From positions 1,922,001-1,986,000 of the forward strand of contig CAWKKD010000005.1 in assembly GCA_963850195.1 (NCBI GenBank): a stretch of 64,000 bases of DNA, given 5' to 3'. The notes below the pieces were generated by a model. It was not told the DNA's origin, did no database searches, and saw only the letters and a list, made by a program, of their open reading frames with translations. Below, in pieces: positions 9,238-17,667 of the stretch (position 1 is the first letter of the stretch; every line of letters starts with the position of its first letter). Made by a program: the position numbers and the translations under genes. Origin of the DNA: Actinoallomurus sp963850195. Its GTDB lineage: Bacteria; Actinomycetota; Actinomycetes; Streptosporangiales; Streptosporangiaceae.

Positions 9238-9582
9238 ATGGCACGCGCCGAACCCGGTACCGAGCCCGACTATCGCTTCTCCCTCGCCAACGAACGTACG
9301 CTCCTCGCCTGGATCCAGGTCGCCTTCGGGCTGATGGCGCTCGGCGTCCCCCTCGCGGGCGGCGTGCACGGGGTACGGCTGCCGCGCTGGCACCACGAGA
9401 TCGGCCTCACCGCCATCGCGCTGGCCGTACTGATCGCGCCCGCGGCGTACCGGCACTGGCGGCGGACACAGCTCGCGATGCGGCTCGGTGTCCGGCTGCC
9501 GCGCGACCCGCTGCCCGTGATGCTGGCGGCGGGGGTCGCGGTCCTGTTCGCCATCACGCTGGTCGGCGTGGTGCTGACGTGA
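9238..9582 (+). CDS. DUF202 (YidH-like) membrane protein, first of pair
   Basis: 114-residue membrane protein beginning MARAEPGTEPDYRFSLANERTLLAW. The motif NERTxLAW is the DUF202 hallmark; three hydrophobic stretches follow (about 28-48, 58-75, 93-113). GGAG precedes the ATG. Function is unknown. The stop overlaps the GTG of the next gene (GTGA), so the two are translationally coupled and probably form one complex. Confidence 0.85.
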   Translation: MARAEPGTEPDYRFSLANERTLLAWIQVAFGLMALGVPLAGGVHGVRLPRWHHEIGLTAIALAVLIAPAAYRHWRRTQLAMRLGVRLPRDPLPVMLAAGVAVLFAITLVGVVLT

Positions 9583-9845
9583 GCTCCGGCCTCCAGGGCG
9601 AGCGTACCGAGCTGGCCTGGCTGCGCACGGCGCTGGCGTCCTGGGCGGCGGCGCTGATCACGACAAGGGCGGCCTTCCCGCTGGGCGCGATCGCGCTGCT
9701 CGCCTCGATCACGGTGACCGTGATCGCCGGCGTACGGCGGCGGCGCCTCAAGGATCCGGGCGTGCCACCCGCGCTGCCGTACAAGGCGGCGGTCGCTCTG
9801 ATGTGCGCGTGCACGCTGATCGCCCTCACGGCCGTGCTGTTGTAA
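9579..9845 (+). CDS. DUF202 membrane protein, second of pair
   Basis: 88-residue membrane protein that starts at the GTG overlapping the upstream stop. GERTELAWLRTALASWAAALI carries the ERTxLAWxRT signature of DUF202 and two further hydrophobic segments follow. It is a shorter paralogue of its neighbour; paired DUF202 genes are common in actinobacteria. No biochemical role is known. It converges with the anti-sigma-type ATPase gene 5 bp downstream. Confidence 0.82.
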   Translation: MSSGLQGERTELAWLRTALASWAAALITTRAAFPLGAIALLASITVTVIAGVRRRRLKDPGVPPALPYKAAVALMCACTLIALTAVLL

Positions 9846-9850
9846 AGGCG

Positions 9851-10381
9851 CTACTCCGGGCAGCGGAAGCAGGCCCAGACGACCTTGCCGGAATCGGCCA
9901 GCGGCACCCAGTCCCACGAGTCGCTGAACGCCTCGACGAGTTGCAGGCCACGGCCGTTCTGGCAGGCGAAGTCGGGGTCCCTGTGCACCGGGATCCGGTC
10001 GCTGGGGTCGGTGACCGCGCAGGTCAGGCGGCCACCCGCGTACAGGAGGCTGAGCCTGATCGGCATTTCCACCGCCTCGGCTGCGGCACTGGATCCGTGC
10101 CGCATCGCGTTGGTGACGAGTTCGGAGACCACGAGCCGTACGTCGTCGAACATGCCGCCGAGACCCCAGACGGACAGTGCCGTACGGCTGAAGTCGCGTG
10201 CCTGCTTCACCGCCTCGGGTACGGCGGCGAGGCCGACGCTCATCGTACGTGCGTCAGACGGGATCGCGCAGATCCGGCGTTCACGCCGTCTCTCGCCGTC
10301 AGCGATAGCCGACACCCAGTTCTGCTGCGCTTCTTCGACGCTTCCGCCAGTCATCCAGCGCGCTCCGTGTGCTGCCGTCAT
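9851..10381 (-). CDS. HATPase-type anti-sigma/regulatory protein of an XRE-DUF397 module
   Basis: 176 residues with a compact histidine-kinase-like ATP-binding fold: VRLVVSELVTNAMRHG is the N-box and NGRGLQLVEAFSDSW the G-box region. Such single-domain ATPases act as RsbW-type kinases/anti-sigma factors or partners of XRE regulators. It diverges from an XRE-DUF5753 gene followed by DUF397, the arrangement of whiJ/abaA-type clusters of Streptomyces (established knowledge). An ATG a little inside the frame is an alternative start. Confidence 0.8.
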   Translation of the reverse strand: MTAAHGARWMTGGSVEEAQQNWVSAIADGERRRERRICAIPSDARTMSVGLAAVPEAVKQARDFSRTALSVWGLGGMFDDVRLVVSELVTNAMRHGSSAAAEAVEMPIRLSLLYAGGRLTCAVTDPSDRIPVHRDPDFACQNGRGLQLVEAFSDSWDWVPLADSGKVVWACFRCPE

Positions 10382-10439
10382 TTCGCGAACCCTTGTGAGC
10401 AGTGATCAGCGTGCCCGCGCGCTATCCTGCTCGACATAA

Positions 10440-10469
10440 CTTGCAGATGCAAGGCCCGATGCACGTGCA
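10440..10469. promoter_or_regulatory. Paired TGCA palindromes in the HATPase/XRE divergent promoter
   Basis: CTTGCAGATGCAAG (10440-10453, perfect arms, 2-bp spacer) and TGCACGTGCA (10460-10469, perfect palindrome) lie with centres 18 bp apart between the divergent HATPase and XRE genes. They are likely operators for the adjacent XRE protein, which is inference from position and symmetry. Confidence 0.5.
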
Positions 10470-10545
10470 AATGACCGTGCGCACTCTGACATCGAAGGAA
10501 GGGAGTGGCACACTGTTGCGCTGACCGATGCTCATGGAGGTAGGG

Positions 10546-11412
10546 GTGGACACTGCGCAGCCGGCCGGTGGGCCGACAGTCCTACGCCGGCTCCTCGGCG
10601 CCCAGTTGCGGCGCCTGCGAGAGCGGCAGGGGATCACGCGCGAGGAGGCCGGATACGCCATCCGGGCCTCCGGTTCGAAGATGAGCCGCCTCGAGCTGGG
10701 TCGCGTCGGGTTCAAGGAGCGCGACGTCGCCGATCTGCTCACGCTGTACGGCGTGACCGACGAGAGCGATCGGAACACCCTCCTCACCCTGGCCCAGGAC
10801 GCGAACAGCCCCGGATGGTGGCACAGATACGGCGATGTCCTGCCGAACTGGTTCGAGACCTACGTCGGGCTGGAGGAGGCCGCGGCACTGATCCGTACCT
10901 ACGAGGTGCAGTTCATCCCCGGGCTCCTGCAGACCGAGGAGTACGCGCGGGCCGTCATCTCCCTGGGCAACTCCTCCGCGCTCCCCTCGGAGATCGAGCA
11001 AAGGGTCAGCCTCCGCATCACTCGCCAGAAGCTGCTCTCGCGCGAGGGAGGCCCTCGCCTGTGGGCGGTCGTTGACGAGGCGGCGTTGCGACGTCCGATC
11101 GGTGGACCCGAAGTGATGCGCGCCCAGATCCGGTATCTGATCGAAGCAACGAAGCTTCCGGGCATCATCCTCCAGGTGCTGCCGTTCCGCGTCGGCGGTC
11201 ATACCGCCGAGGCAGGAGCGTTCACCATCCTGCGGTACCCCGAGTCGGACCTGCCGGACGTGGTCTACGTCGAGCAACTGACCAGCGCGCTCTACCTGGA
11301 CAGGCGTGACGACGTCGACTGCTACATGGAGGCCATGGAGCGCCTCTGTGTGGTCAGCGCGCCTCCGGACGACACCGCCGAGGTCCTCAGCAGGATTCTC
11401 CAGGAGACATGA
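10546..11412 (+). CDS. XRE-family regulator with DUF5753 domain (WhiJ-like)
   Basis: 288 residues. The helix-turn-helix lies at about residues 12-65 (LRRLRERQGITREEAGYAIRAS, then KMSRLELGR), followed by the DUF5753 domain to the end, with FIPGLLQTEEYARAVI and the characteristic LPGIILQVLPF segment. The GTG at 10546 has GGAGG at 10536-10540; an ATG 18 nt upstream lacks a site. It is followed after zero intervening bases by DUF397 and faces an HATPase gene, forming a complete WhiJ-type module. Such regulators govern developmental timing or antibiotic production in Streptomyces; the target here is unknown. Confidence 0.87.
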   Translation: MDTAQPAGGPTVLRRLLGAQLRRLRERQGITREEAGYAIRASGSKMSRLELGRVGFKERDVADLLTLYGVTDESDRNTLLTLAQDANSPGWWHRYGDVLPNWFETYVGLEEAAALIRTYEVQFIPGLLQTEEYARAVISLGNSSALPSEIEQRVSLRITRQKLLSREGGPRLWAVVDEAALRRPIGGPEVMRAQIRYLIEATKLPGIILQVLPFRVGGHTAEAGAFTILRYPESDLPDVVYVEQLTSALYLDRRDDVDCYMEAMERLCVVSAPPDDTAEVLSRILQET

Positions 11413-11652
11413 ATGAAGTACCGCATATATAACGGCATCCCCGCCACCGACCTTGAAGACGTCAGCTGGAAGAAGAGTCACCGGAGCAACTCCCAGGGCA
11501 ACTGCGTCGAACTCGCGCAGCTGCCGGACGGCAATGTCGCCGTCAGGAACTCCCGGCATCCGGCCGGACCGGCCCTCCTCTACACCCAGGCCGAGATCCA
11601 GGCGCTCATCATCGGCGCCAAGGCCGGCGACTTCGACAGCCTGATCGCCTGA
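11413..11652 (+). CDS. DUF397 small protein, partner of XRE regulator
   Basis: 79 residues. The DUF397 signature VSWKKSHRSNSQGNCVELAQLPDGNVAVRNSR is clear in the middle, with the usual tail GPALLYTQAEIQALI...AGDFD. The ATG directly abuts the TGA of the XRE gene, so the pair is coupled. DUF397 proteins are thought to bind or antagonise their XRE partner. A strong hairpin follows 14 bp after the stop. Confidence 0.88.
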   Translation: MKYRIYNGIPATDLEDVSWKKSHRSNSQGNCVELAQLPDGNVAVRNSRHPAGPALLYTQAEIQALIIGAKAGDFDSLIA

Positions 11653-11665
11653 GTGAGCACATGAC

Positions 11666-11696
11666 GACCCCCGCCCGGACCGCTCGGCCGGGGGTC
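11666..11696 (+). terminator. Terminator after the XRE-DUF397 pair
   Basis: GACCCCCG pairs with CGGGGGTC across a GC-rich loop, directly after the DUF397 stop and upstream of the fadA5 operator region. No long T-run. Confidence 0.65.
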
Positions 11697-11703
11697 GATG
11701 CGT

Positions 11704-11717
11704 TAGAACGCGTTACA
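11704..11717. promoter_or_regulatory. KstR-type operator 1 upstream of fadA5
   Basis: TAGAACGCGTTACA fits TnnAACnnGTTnnA at all eight fixed positions. It lies 89 bp upstream of the thiolase ATG. A second, weaker copy is 55 bp further on. Confidence 0.7.
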
Positions 11718-11758
11718 ACTCACATCTTCTGAGGCCCAGAGCCTTGTGGCAACCAGAG

Positions 11759-11772
11759 TAGAACGGGTTATT
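11759..11772. promoter_or_regulatory. KstR-type operator 2 upstream of fadA5
   Basis: TAGAACGGGTTATT fits the KstR consensus at seven of eight fixed positions (last base differs) and lies 34 bp upstream of the fadA5 start, where binding would block RNA polymerase. Confidence 0.6.
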
Positions 11773-11806
11773 GTTTTCGGCAGACGCCGTTCCGCCTGGA
11801 GGCCGC

Positions 11807-12985
11807 ATGAGCCACCCCGTGATCGTCGAGGCCGTCCGCACCCCGATCGGCAAGCGCGGCGGCCGGCTGTCAGGGCTGAAGGCCCAGGCCGCGCTCGCCC
11901 ACGTCCAGCGCGCGGTCGTCGAGCGCGCCGGGATCGACCCCCACATCGTCGGGCAGGTGTTCGCCGGCTGCGTGACGCAGGCCGGTGAGCAGGGCGCCCA
12001 CGTCGGACGCCACGCCTGGCTCTACGCCGGGCTCCCCTACGAGACCGGCGTGACGACGGTCGACGCGCAGTGCGGCTCGAGCCAGCAGGCCGTGCACCTC
12101 GCCGCCGCGATGGTGGCCATCGGCGCGGTCGAGGCCGCCGTCGGCTGCGGCGTCGAGACGATGAGCCGCGCGCCGCTCGGCGCCAACGTGATGTCCGCCG
12201 AGCCGTGCCGGTCGGCGGGCGAGCCGCACCCGTACGCCGACTCACGCCCGCCCGACTGGTCGATCGACCTGCCGGACCAGTTCACCGCGGCCGAGCGCAT
12301 CGCCGGGCGCCGCGGTCTCACCCGCGCCGACCTCGACGCCTTCGGCGTACGCTCGCAGCGCCTGGCCGCCGAGGCGTACGCCGACGGGCGGTTCGACGCG
12401 GAGATCGCACCCGTCGAGACTCCCGCACCGGACGGCGGCACCGTCACCATCACCCGGGACGAAGGCCTGCGCGAGACCACCCTCGAGGGGCTGGCACGGC
12501 TCCGGCCCGCCGCCGGCGACGGCCTGCACACCGCCGGCACCTCCTCGCAGATCTCCGACGGCGCCGCAGCGGTTCTCGTGATGTCCGAGGCCGCCGCGCT
12601 CGCGAGCGGTCTGCGGCCACGGGCGCGGATCCTCGCCCAGGCGCTCGTCGGCGGCGAGCCCTACTACCACCTCGACGGCCCGGTACAGGCGACGAGCCGG
12701 GTCCTGGAGTCGGCCGGCATGAGCATGGGAGACCTCGACCTGTTCGAGGTCAACGAGGCGTTCGCCGCGATCCCGCTCTCGTGGGCCGCCGTGCACAAGC
12801 CCGACCTCGACCGCGTCAACGTCAACGGCGGCGCGATCGCTCTCGGCCATCCCGTCGGCGCGACCGGCGCCCGTCTCATCACGACGGCCCTGCACGAGCT
12901 GGAGCGCCGCGACGCCGCCACCGCCCTCATCACGATGTGCGCCGGCGGAGCGCTGGCCACCGCCACCGTCATCGAACGCCTCTGA
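11807..12985 (+). CDS. fadA5: FadA5-like steroid side-chain thiolase
   Basis: Acetyl-CoA acetyltransferase-family thiolase of 392 residues. The nucleophilic Cys89 is in DAQCGSSQQ, His348 in GGAIALGHPVGATG and Cys378 in MCAGGALATAT, matching the catalytic triad layout of FadA5. The start PVIVEAVRTPIGKRGGRLSGL, WSIDLPDQFTAAERIA and ALVGGEPYYHLDGPVQ are close to mycobacterial FadA5 as remembered. FadA5 cleaves 3-oxo-steroid-CoA to release acetyl- or propionyl-CoA from the cholesterol side chain. The ATG at 11807 has GGAGG 4 nt upstream. Two KstR-like sites precede it and the P450s follow, as in the mycobacterial fadA5-cyp125 locus. Confidence 0.9.
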   Translation: MSHPVIVEAVRTPIGKRGGRLSGLKAQAALAHVQRAVVERAGIDPHIVGQVFAGCVTQAGEQGAHVGRHAWLYAGLPYETGVTTVDAQCGSSQQAVHLAAAMVAIGAVEAAVGCGVETMSRAPLGANVMSAEPCRSAGEPHPYADSRPPDWSIDLPDQFTAAERIAGRRGLTRADLDAFGVRSQRLAAEAYADGRFDAEIAPVETPAPDGGTVTITRDEGLRETTLEGLARLRPAAGDGLHTAGTSSQISDGAAAVLVMSEAAALASGLRPRARILAQALVGGEPYYHLDGPVQATSRVLESAGMSMGDLDLFEVNEAFAAIPLSWAAVHKPDLDRVNVNGGAIALGHPVGATGARLITTALHELERRDAATALITMCAGGALATATVIERL

Positions 12986-13045
12986 CCCCACCTTCACGCC
13001 GACACCGTGACCGATCCCTACCGTCCCCCGAACGAGCGCTTGGTT

Positions 13046-13059
13046 TAGAACACGTTCCA
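13046..13059. promoter_or_regulatory. KstR-type operator upstream of the P450 pair
   Basis: TAGAACACGTTCCA matches all eight fixed positions of TnnAACnnGTTnnA and lies 28 bp upstream of the first P450 start, in the 102-bp gap after fadA5. Confidence 0.75.
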
Positions 13060-13087
13060 GTACTCTCCCCCGGCGAGGAGCGCGGAG

Positions 13088-14299
13088 ATGCCTGTCGACC
13101 TCATCACTCCGGATGTCTACGAACGCGGCGGCTTCCCGGACGAGCACTTCCGCCGGCTGCGCCGCGACGAGCCCGTCTACTGGCACGAGGACCCGCACGG
13201 CGACGTGCCCGGGTTCTGGGCGGTCACCCGATACAGCGACGTCGTGCACGTCTCGCGCCACCCGGAGTTGTTCTCCTCGTACGCTCGCACGTCGATGTTC
13301 GACGAGTTCACTGACGACGACATCGCGCTGTACCGGCTGATGATGCTCTTCATGGACCCCCCGCAGCACACCCGCCAGCGGAGCTTCGTCAACCGCGGCT
13401 TCACGCCACGGATGATCAAGCAGCTCGAGGAGCACGTGCGCCACGTCGGCAACCGCCTGATCGACGAGGTCGCGACGCGCGGCGAGGCCTGCTTCGTCCG
13501 CGACATCTCCGCGCCGTTCCCCCTGTACGTGATCTGCGAGCTGATCGGGGCGCCCGCGGCGGACCGGCAGAAGATCTTCGACTGGTCGAACGCCCTGATC
13601 GGCTTCGACGACCCCGACTTCCGTACGTCCGCCGAGGACGCGCGCGACGTGTCCGCCGAGGTCCTCGAGTACGCACACCGGCTGGCCGCCCACCGCGCCG
13701 AGCACCCGGGCGACGACATCGCCACGAAGCTGCTGCGGCCCGACGCGGACGGCAAGGTGCTCACCCCGGACGAGTTCGCCATGTTCATCCTGTTGCTGCT
13801 CATCGCGGGCAACGAGACGACGCGCAACGGCGCCTCCGGCGGCATGCTCGCCTTCTTCGAGAACCCCCGGCAGTGGGAGCGGCTGCGCGCCAACCGCGGC
13901 CTGCTCAAGACGACCGCCGACGAGGTCGTCCGCTGGGTCAGCCCGGTGAACCTCTTCCGGCGTACCGCGATTTCCGACACCGAGCTCGGCGGGAAGCGGA
14001 TCGCCGAGGGCGACAAGGTGGTCATCTTCTACCCGTCGGCCAACCGCGACGAGGACGTCTTCGAGAACCCGTACGCCTTCGACGTCGGCCGCGATCCCAA
14101 CCCGCACATCGGCTTCGGCGGCGGCGGCCCGCACTTCTGCCTCGGCACGCACCTCGCCCGCCTCGAGCTGACCGTCCTGTTCGACGTCCTCCTCGACCGG
14201 ATGCCCGACATCCGGCAGGCCGGTGAGGCGCGGCGGCTGCGGTCGAACTTCATCAACGGCATCAAGGAACTCCCGGTCCGCTTCACCCCCCGGGCCTGA
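13088..14299 (+). CDS. Cytochrome P450 (CYP124/CYP125-like), first of tandem pair
   Basis: 403-residue soluble P450. The I-helix motif is AGNETTRN, the ExxR is in EVVRW, and the heme-ligating cysteine lies in GFGGGGPHFCLGTHLAR. PYAFDVGRDPNPHIGFGGGG, SANRDEDVF and NGIKELPV resemble mycobacterial CYP124/CYP125, which oxidise the terminal methyl of sterol or methyl-branched side chains. GAGGAG precedes the ATG. A perfect KstR-like operator is just upstream and FadA5 is the preceding gene, supporting a steroid 26-monooxygenase role. No reductase is adjacent; the ferredoxin at 27635 is a candidate donor. CYP124 versus CYP125 cannot be decided by eye. Confidence 0.88.
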   Translation: MPVDLITPDVYERGGFPDEHFRRLRRDEPVYWHEDPHGDVPGFWAVTRYSDVVHVSRHPELFSSYARTSMFDEFTDDDIALYRLMMLFMDPPQHTRQRSFVNRGFTPRMIKQLEEHVRHVGNRLIDEVATRGEACFVRDISAPFPLYVICELIGAPAADRQKIFDWSNALIGFDDPDFRTSAEDARDVSAEVLEYAHRLAAHRAEHPGDDIATKLLRPDADGKVLTPDEFAMFILLLLIAGNETTRNGASGGMLAFFENPRQWERLRANRGLLKTTADEVVRWVSPVNLFRRTAISDTELGGKRIAEGDKVVIFYPSANRDEDVFENPYAFDVGRDPNPHIGFGGGGPHFCLGTHLARLELTVLFDVLLDRMPDIRQAGEARRLRSNFINGIKELPVRFTPRA

Positions 14300-14302
14300 G
14301 CC

Positions 14303-15526
14303 ATGGACATCGACCTGGTCGACCCCGGCACGTACGCGACCGGCGGCGTCCCGCACGACCGCCTGCGACGGCTGCGCGAACACGCGCCGGTGTACCGGCA
14401 TCGCGGCGACCCGGACTTCTGGGCCGTGACGCGGTACGACGACGTTGTGCACGTCTCACGCCACCCGGAGGTCTTCTCCTCCCGCGAACGGCTCGCGCTG
14501 TTCACGGAGCCCGCCGACGAGCAGCTCGTCCTGCAGCGGATGATGATGCTCAACCAGGACCCGCCGGAGCACACCCGGCGGCGCGCCATCGTCAACCGCG
14601 GGTTCACTCCGCGCACCATCGGCGCGCTCGAGGACCACGTACGCGAGATCTGCCGCGAGCTCATCGACGAGGTCGCCGGACGCGGCGAGGCCGACTTCGT
14701 CCGTGACGTCGCGGCGCCGCTCCCGCTCTACGTGATCTGCGAGCTGCTCGGCGCTCCGGTCGAGGACCGGCAGAAGATCTTCGACTGGTCGAACCGCCTG
14801 ATCGCCCAGGACGACGCCGAACTGCGCTCACCGGGCGACGACGGCGCCGACGCGGCCACCGAGCTGTACGCCTACGCCAACGAGCTGGCCGTACGCCGCC
14901 GTGAGCGGCCACGCGACGACATCGTGACGCGGCTCCTCCAGCCGCACGGCGGCGAGGAACTGACGGTCGAGGAGTTCGACCTGTTCGTGCTGCTGCTGAC
15001 CGTGGCCGGCAACGAGACCACCCGGAACGCCGCCTCCGGCGGCATGCTCGCCTTCTTCGAACATCCGGACCAGTGGCGGCGCCTGCTCGCCGACCCCGGC
15101 CTGCTCGAGACGGCCCCCGACGAGATCGTCCGCTGGGTCTGCCCGGTGAACCTCTTCCGGCGTACGGCCCTGCGCGACACCGAGCTCGGCGGGCAGCCGA
15201 TCGCCGAGGGCGACAAGGTGGTGGTCTTCTACGCCTCGGCCAACCGCGACGAGGACGTCTTCGAGGACCCGTACGCCTTCGACGTCGGCCGCGATCCCAA
15301 CCCGCACATCGGCTTCGGCGGCGGCGGCCCGCACTTCTGCCTCGGGGCCCATCTCGCGCGGCTGGAACTACGGGTGCTGTTCGAAACGCTCGCCGGCCGA
15401 ATGCCCGACATCCGGCAGGCCGGCGAGGCGCGGCGGCTGAGATCCAACTTCATCAACGGCATCAAGGAACTCCCGGTGCGGTTCACGCCCGGCCGCTCTG
15501 CGAAATCCGGCCGCTCGCTGGAATGA
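14303..15526 (+). CDS. Cytochrome P450 (CYP124/CYP125-like), second of tandem pair
   Basis: 407 residues, starting 3 bp after its paralogue's stop and surely co-transcribed. It has AGNETTRN, EIVRW and GGGPHFCLGAHLAR for the heme thiolate. It is a tandem duplicate: the N-terminal halves have diverged, but the C-terminal third is nearly identical at DNA level to 13921-14290 (offset 1200 bp), suggesting recent gene conversion. Substrate is probably again a sterol side chain, perhaps of different stereochemistry or length, as CYP125 and CYP142 share work in mycobacteria. The tail ends with about 10 extra residues. Confidence 0.87.
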   Translation: MDIDLVDPGTYATGGVPHDRLRRLREHAPVYRHRGDPDFWAVTRYDDVVHVSRHPEVFSSRERLALFTEPADEQLVLQRMMMLNQDPPEHTRRRAIVNRGFTPRTIGALEDHVREICRELIDEVAGRGEADFVRDVAAPLPLYVICELLGAPVEDRQKIFDWSNRLIAQDDAELRSPGDDGADAATELYAYANELAVRRRERPRDDIVTRLLQPHGGEELTVEEFDLFVLLLTVAGNETTRNAASGGMLAFFEHPDQWRRLLADPGLLETAPDEIVRWVCPVNLFRRTALRDTELGGQPIAEGDKVVVFYASANRDEDVFEDPYAFDVGRDPNPHIGFGGGGPHFCLGAHLARLELRVLFETLAGRMPDIRQAGEARRLRSNFINGIKELPVRFTPGRSAKSGRSLE

Positions 15527-15649
15527 CGCGGGCAAAAAGTGGCTTTCACCACCTTTTGGACTTCGTGCCTAATATCGAACCCGTCAGTAACACCGGCCAG
15601 GCTATGGTCATAGCACGCTGACGACCGGTTTCGTGAAAGGACGGGCTGC

Positions 15650-16915
15650 GTGACCGAGGTAGACGAACCCCTGCGCGTGGCCCTGTTGTCCTACCGGAGC
15701 AAGCCGCACTGCGGTGGTCAGGGCGTCTATCTACGGCATCTGTCCCGCGAGCTGATCGATCTCGGGCACCACGTCGAGGTCTTCTCCGGCCAGCCCTATC
15801 CCGAGCTCGACCGCGACGCGATCACGCTGCACAAGGTGTCGAGCCTGGACCTGTACGCCGACGACGACCCGTTCCGCACGCCGAAACTCTCGGAGTACCG
15901 GGACTGGATCGACGTGCTGGAATTCGCGCACATGCGCACCGGCGGGTTTCCCGAGCCGCTGACGTTCAGCATCCGGGCCCTGCGCGAGCTGCGCAAGCGC
16001 CGCGGGAGTTTCGACGTCGTGCACGACAACCAGGTGCTCGGCTACGGCAACCTCGCCATCCCGCGCCTCGGGCTGCCGCTGGTGACCAGCATCCACCACC
16101 CGATCAGCGTCGACCGGCGCATCGAGCTCGAGGCCGCCAGAGGCCTCAAGCAGAAGTTCGGCAAGCGGCGCTGGTACGGGTTCGTGGCGATGCAGGCGCG
16201 GGTCGCCCAGCGCGTCGGACCGATCCTGACCGTGTCGGAGTCCTCCAAGCGCGACATCGTCCGTGACTTCCAGGCGCTGCCCGAGGACGTGCACATCCTG
16301 CCCCTCGGCGTCGACACCGCGATCTTCCACCCCCGCGGCGAGCGCGTGCCCGGCCGCATCGTCGCGGTGGCGAGCGCCGACTCCCCGCTGAAGGGCGTGG
16401 CCACGCTGCTGCGGGCGGTCGCCAAGCTCGCCACCGAGCGCGACGCGCACGTGATCGTCGTCAGCAAGCCGACCCCGGGCGGCCCGACCGACCGGCTCGT
16501 CGGCGAGCTGTCCCTCGGCGAGCGGGTCCGCTTCGTCTCCGGCATCTCCGACGAGGAGCTCGGCGAACTGCTGGCCAGCGCGCAGACCGCCGTCGTCCCC
16601 TCGCTGTACGAGGGGTTCTCGCTGCCCGCCGTCGAGCACATGGCGACCGGCACCCCGCTCGTCGCCAGCCGTACCGGCGCGCTGCCCGAGGTGGTCGGCG
16701 ACGCCGCGATCCTCGTCGAGCCGGGCGACGTCGAGGAGCTGGCCGCCGTCCTACGGCGCCTGCACGACTCGGCGGACGAGCGCGAGCGCGTCGGCGCCGC
16801 CGGCTACGCACGGGTCCAGGAGCGGTTCACCTGGTCCGCGGTCGCGCGGGCCACCGTAGGCCACTACCAGGCCGCCATCGCCCGCCGCGGCGGGCGTCGC
16901 CCGGAAGGAGAATGA
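15650..16915 (+). CDS. GT4-family glycosyltransferase
   Basis: 421-residue GT-B-fold glycosyltransferase. The N-terminal domain has the glycine loop KPHCGGQGVYLRHLSREL; the C-terminal nucleotide-sugar domain has VPSLYEGFSLPAVEHMATGTPLVASRTGALPEV, whose E-x7-E pair defines family GT4. It starts at a GTG with AAAGGA upstream. The stop overlaps the ATG of the next methyltransferase (ATGA), and a terpenoid-cyclase-like toroid protein follows, so the three act together, probably to build or decorate a glycosylated lipid. Donor and acceptor are unknown. Confidence 0.85.
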   Translation: MTEVDEPLRVALLSYRSKPHCGGQGVYLRHLSRELIDLGHHVEVFSGQPYPELDRDAITLHKVSSLDLYADDDPFRTPKLSEYRDWIDVLEFAHMRTGGFPEPLTFSIRALRELRKRRGSFDVVHDNQVLGYGNLAIPRLGLPLVTSIHHPISVDRRIELEAARGLKQKFGKRRWYGFVAMQARVAQRVGPILTVSESSKRDIVRDFQALPEDVHILPLGVDTAIFHPRGERVPGRIVAVASADSPLKGVATLLRAVAKLATERDAHVIVVSKPTPGGPTDRLVGELSLGERVRFVSGISDEELGELLASAQTAVVPSLYEGFSLPAVEHMATGTPLVASRTGALPEVVGDAAILVEPGDVEELAAVLRRLHDSADERERVGAAGYARVQERFTWSAVARATVGHYQAAIARRGGRRPEGE

Positions 16916-17667
16916 CCCTGCTGACCGTGGACTTCGACCGGTTCCGCGTCTCACTCGGCGAGCACGTGCTCGACATGGGCTGCGGTGCCGGGCGGCACGC
17001 ATTCGAGCTGTACCGGCGCGGAGCCCACGTGGTGGCCTTCGACCGCGACGAGACCGAACTCACGGCGGTCGCGAGCATGTTCGGCGCGATGGAGCTCGAA
17101 GGCGAGATCCCCGAGGGGGCCTCGGCCACGGCGGTGACCGGCGACGCGCTGAACCTCCCGTTCCCCGACGGCTCCTTCGACAAGATCGTCGCCGCGGAGA
17201 TCCTGGAGCACATCCCGAACGACATGGCCGCGATGGCGGAGCTGCTGCGGGTGCTCAAGCCCGGCGGGCGGCTGGCCGTCACGGTGCCGTCCTGGCTGCC
17301 CGAACGCATCTGCTGGGCCCTGTCGGAGGCCTACCACACGGCGCCGGGCGGGCACGTGCGCATCTACACGCGCGCCGAGCTCGAGGCCAAGCTCAAGGCC
17401 ACCGGCTTCGAGGTCGGCGGCCACCACCACGCGCACGGGCTGCACGCGCCGTACTGGTGGATCAAGTGCGCGGTGGGCGTCGACAACGACGGCCACCCGC
17501 TGGCCAAGGCGTACCACCAGGTCCTGGTCTGGGACATCATGAAGCGCCCCCTGGCCACCCGGATGGCCGAACGCCTGCTCAACCCCGTCATCGGCAAGAG
17601 CGTCGTCGTCTACTTCACCAAGCCGGTGGTCCCGGCGACTCCGGAGCGGGCCCATGCGGCGGCCTGA
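16912..17667 (+). CDS. Class I SAM-dependent methyltransferase
   Basis: 251 residues with motif I VLDMGCGAGRHAFEL at about 19-33, an acidic residue for the ribose in VVAFDRDE, and motif IV/post-motif segments GSFDKIVAAEILEHIPND and LLRVLKPGGRLAVTVP typical of Methyltransf_11. It is translationally coupled to the GT4 gene upstream and overlaps the toroid gene downstream by 14 bp. Likely an O- or C-methyltransferase on the product of the glycosyltransferase; the acceptor is not recognisable. Confidence 0.85.
   Translation: MTLLTVDFDRFRVSLGEHVLDMGCGAGRHAFELYRRGAHVVAFDRDETELTAVASMFGAMELEGEIPEGASATAVTGDALNLPFPDGSFDKIVAAEILEHIPNDMAAMAELLRVLKPGGRLAVTVPSWLPERICWALSEAYHTAPGGHVRIYTRAELEAKLKATGFEVGGHHHAHGLHAPYWWIKCAVGVDNDGHPLAKAYHQVLVWDIMKRPLATRMAERLLNPVIGKSVVVYFTKPVVPATPERAHAAA

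Noticed and set aside
15533..15558. A/T-rich imperfect hairpin (AAAAGTGG/CCACCTTTT) after the second P450
   Set aside because: A plausible weak terminator, but the stem is bulged and short. It was not strong enough to annotate.
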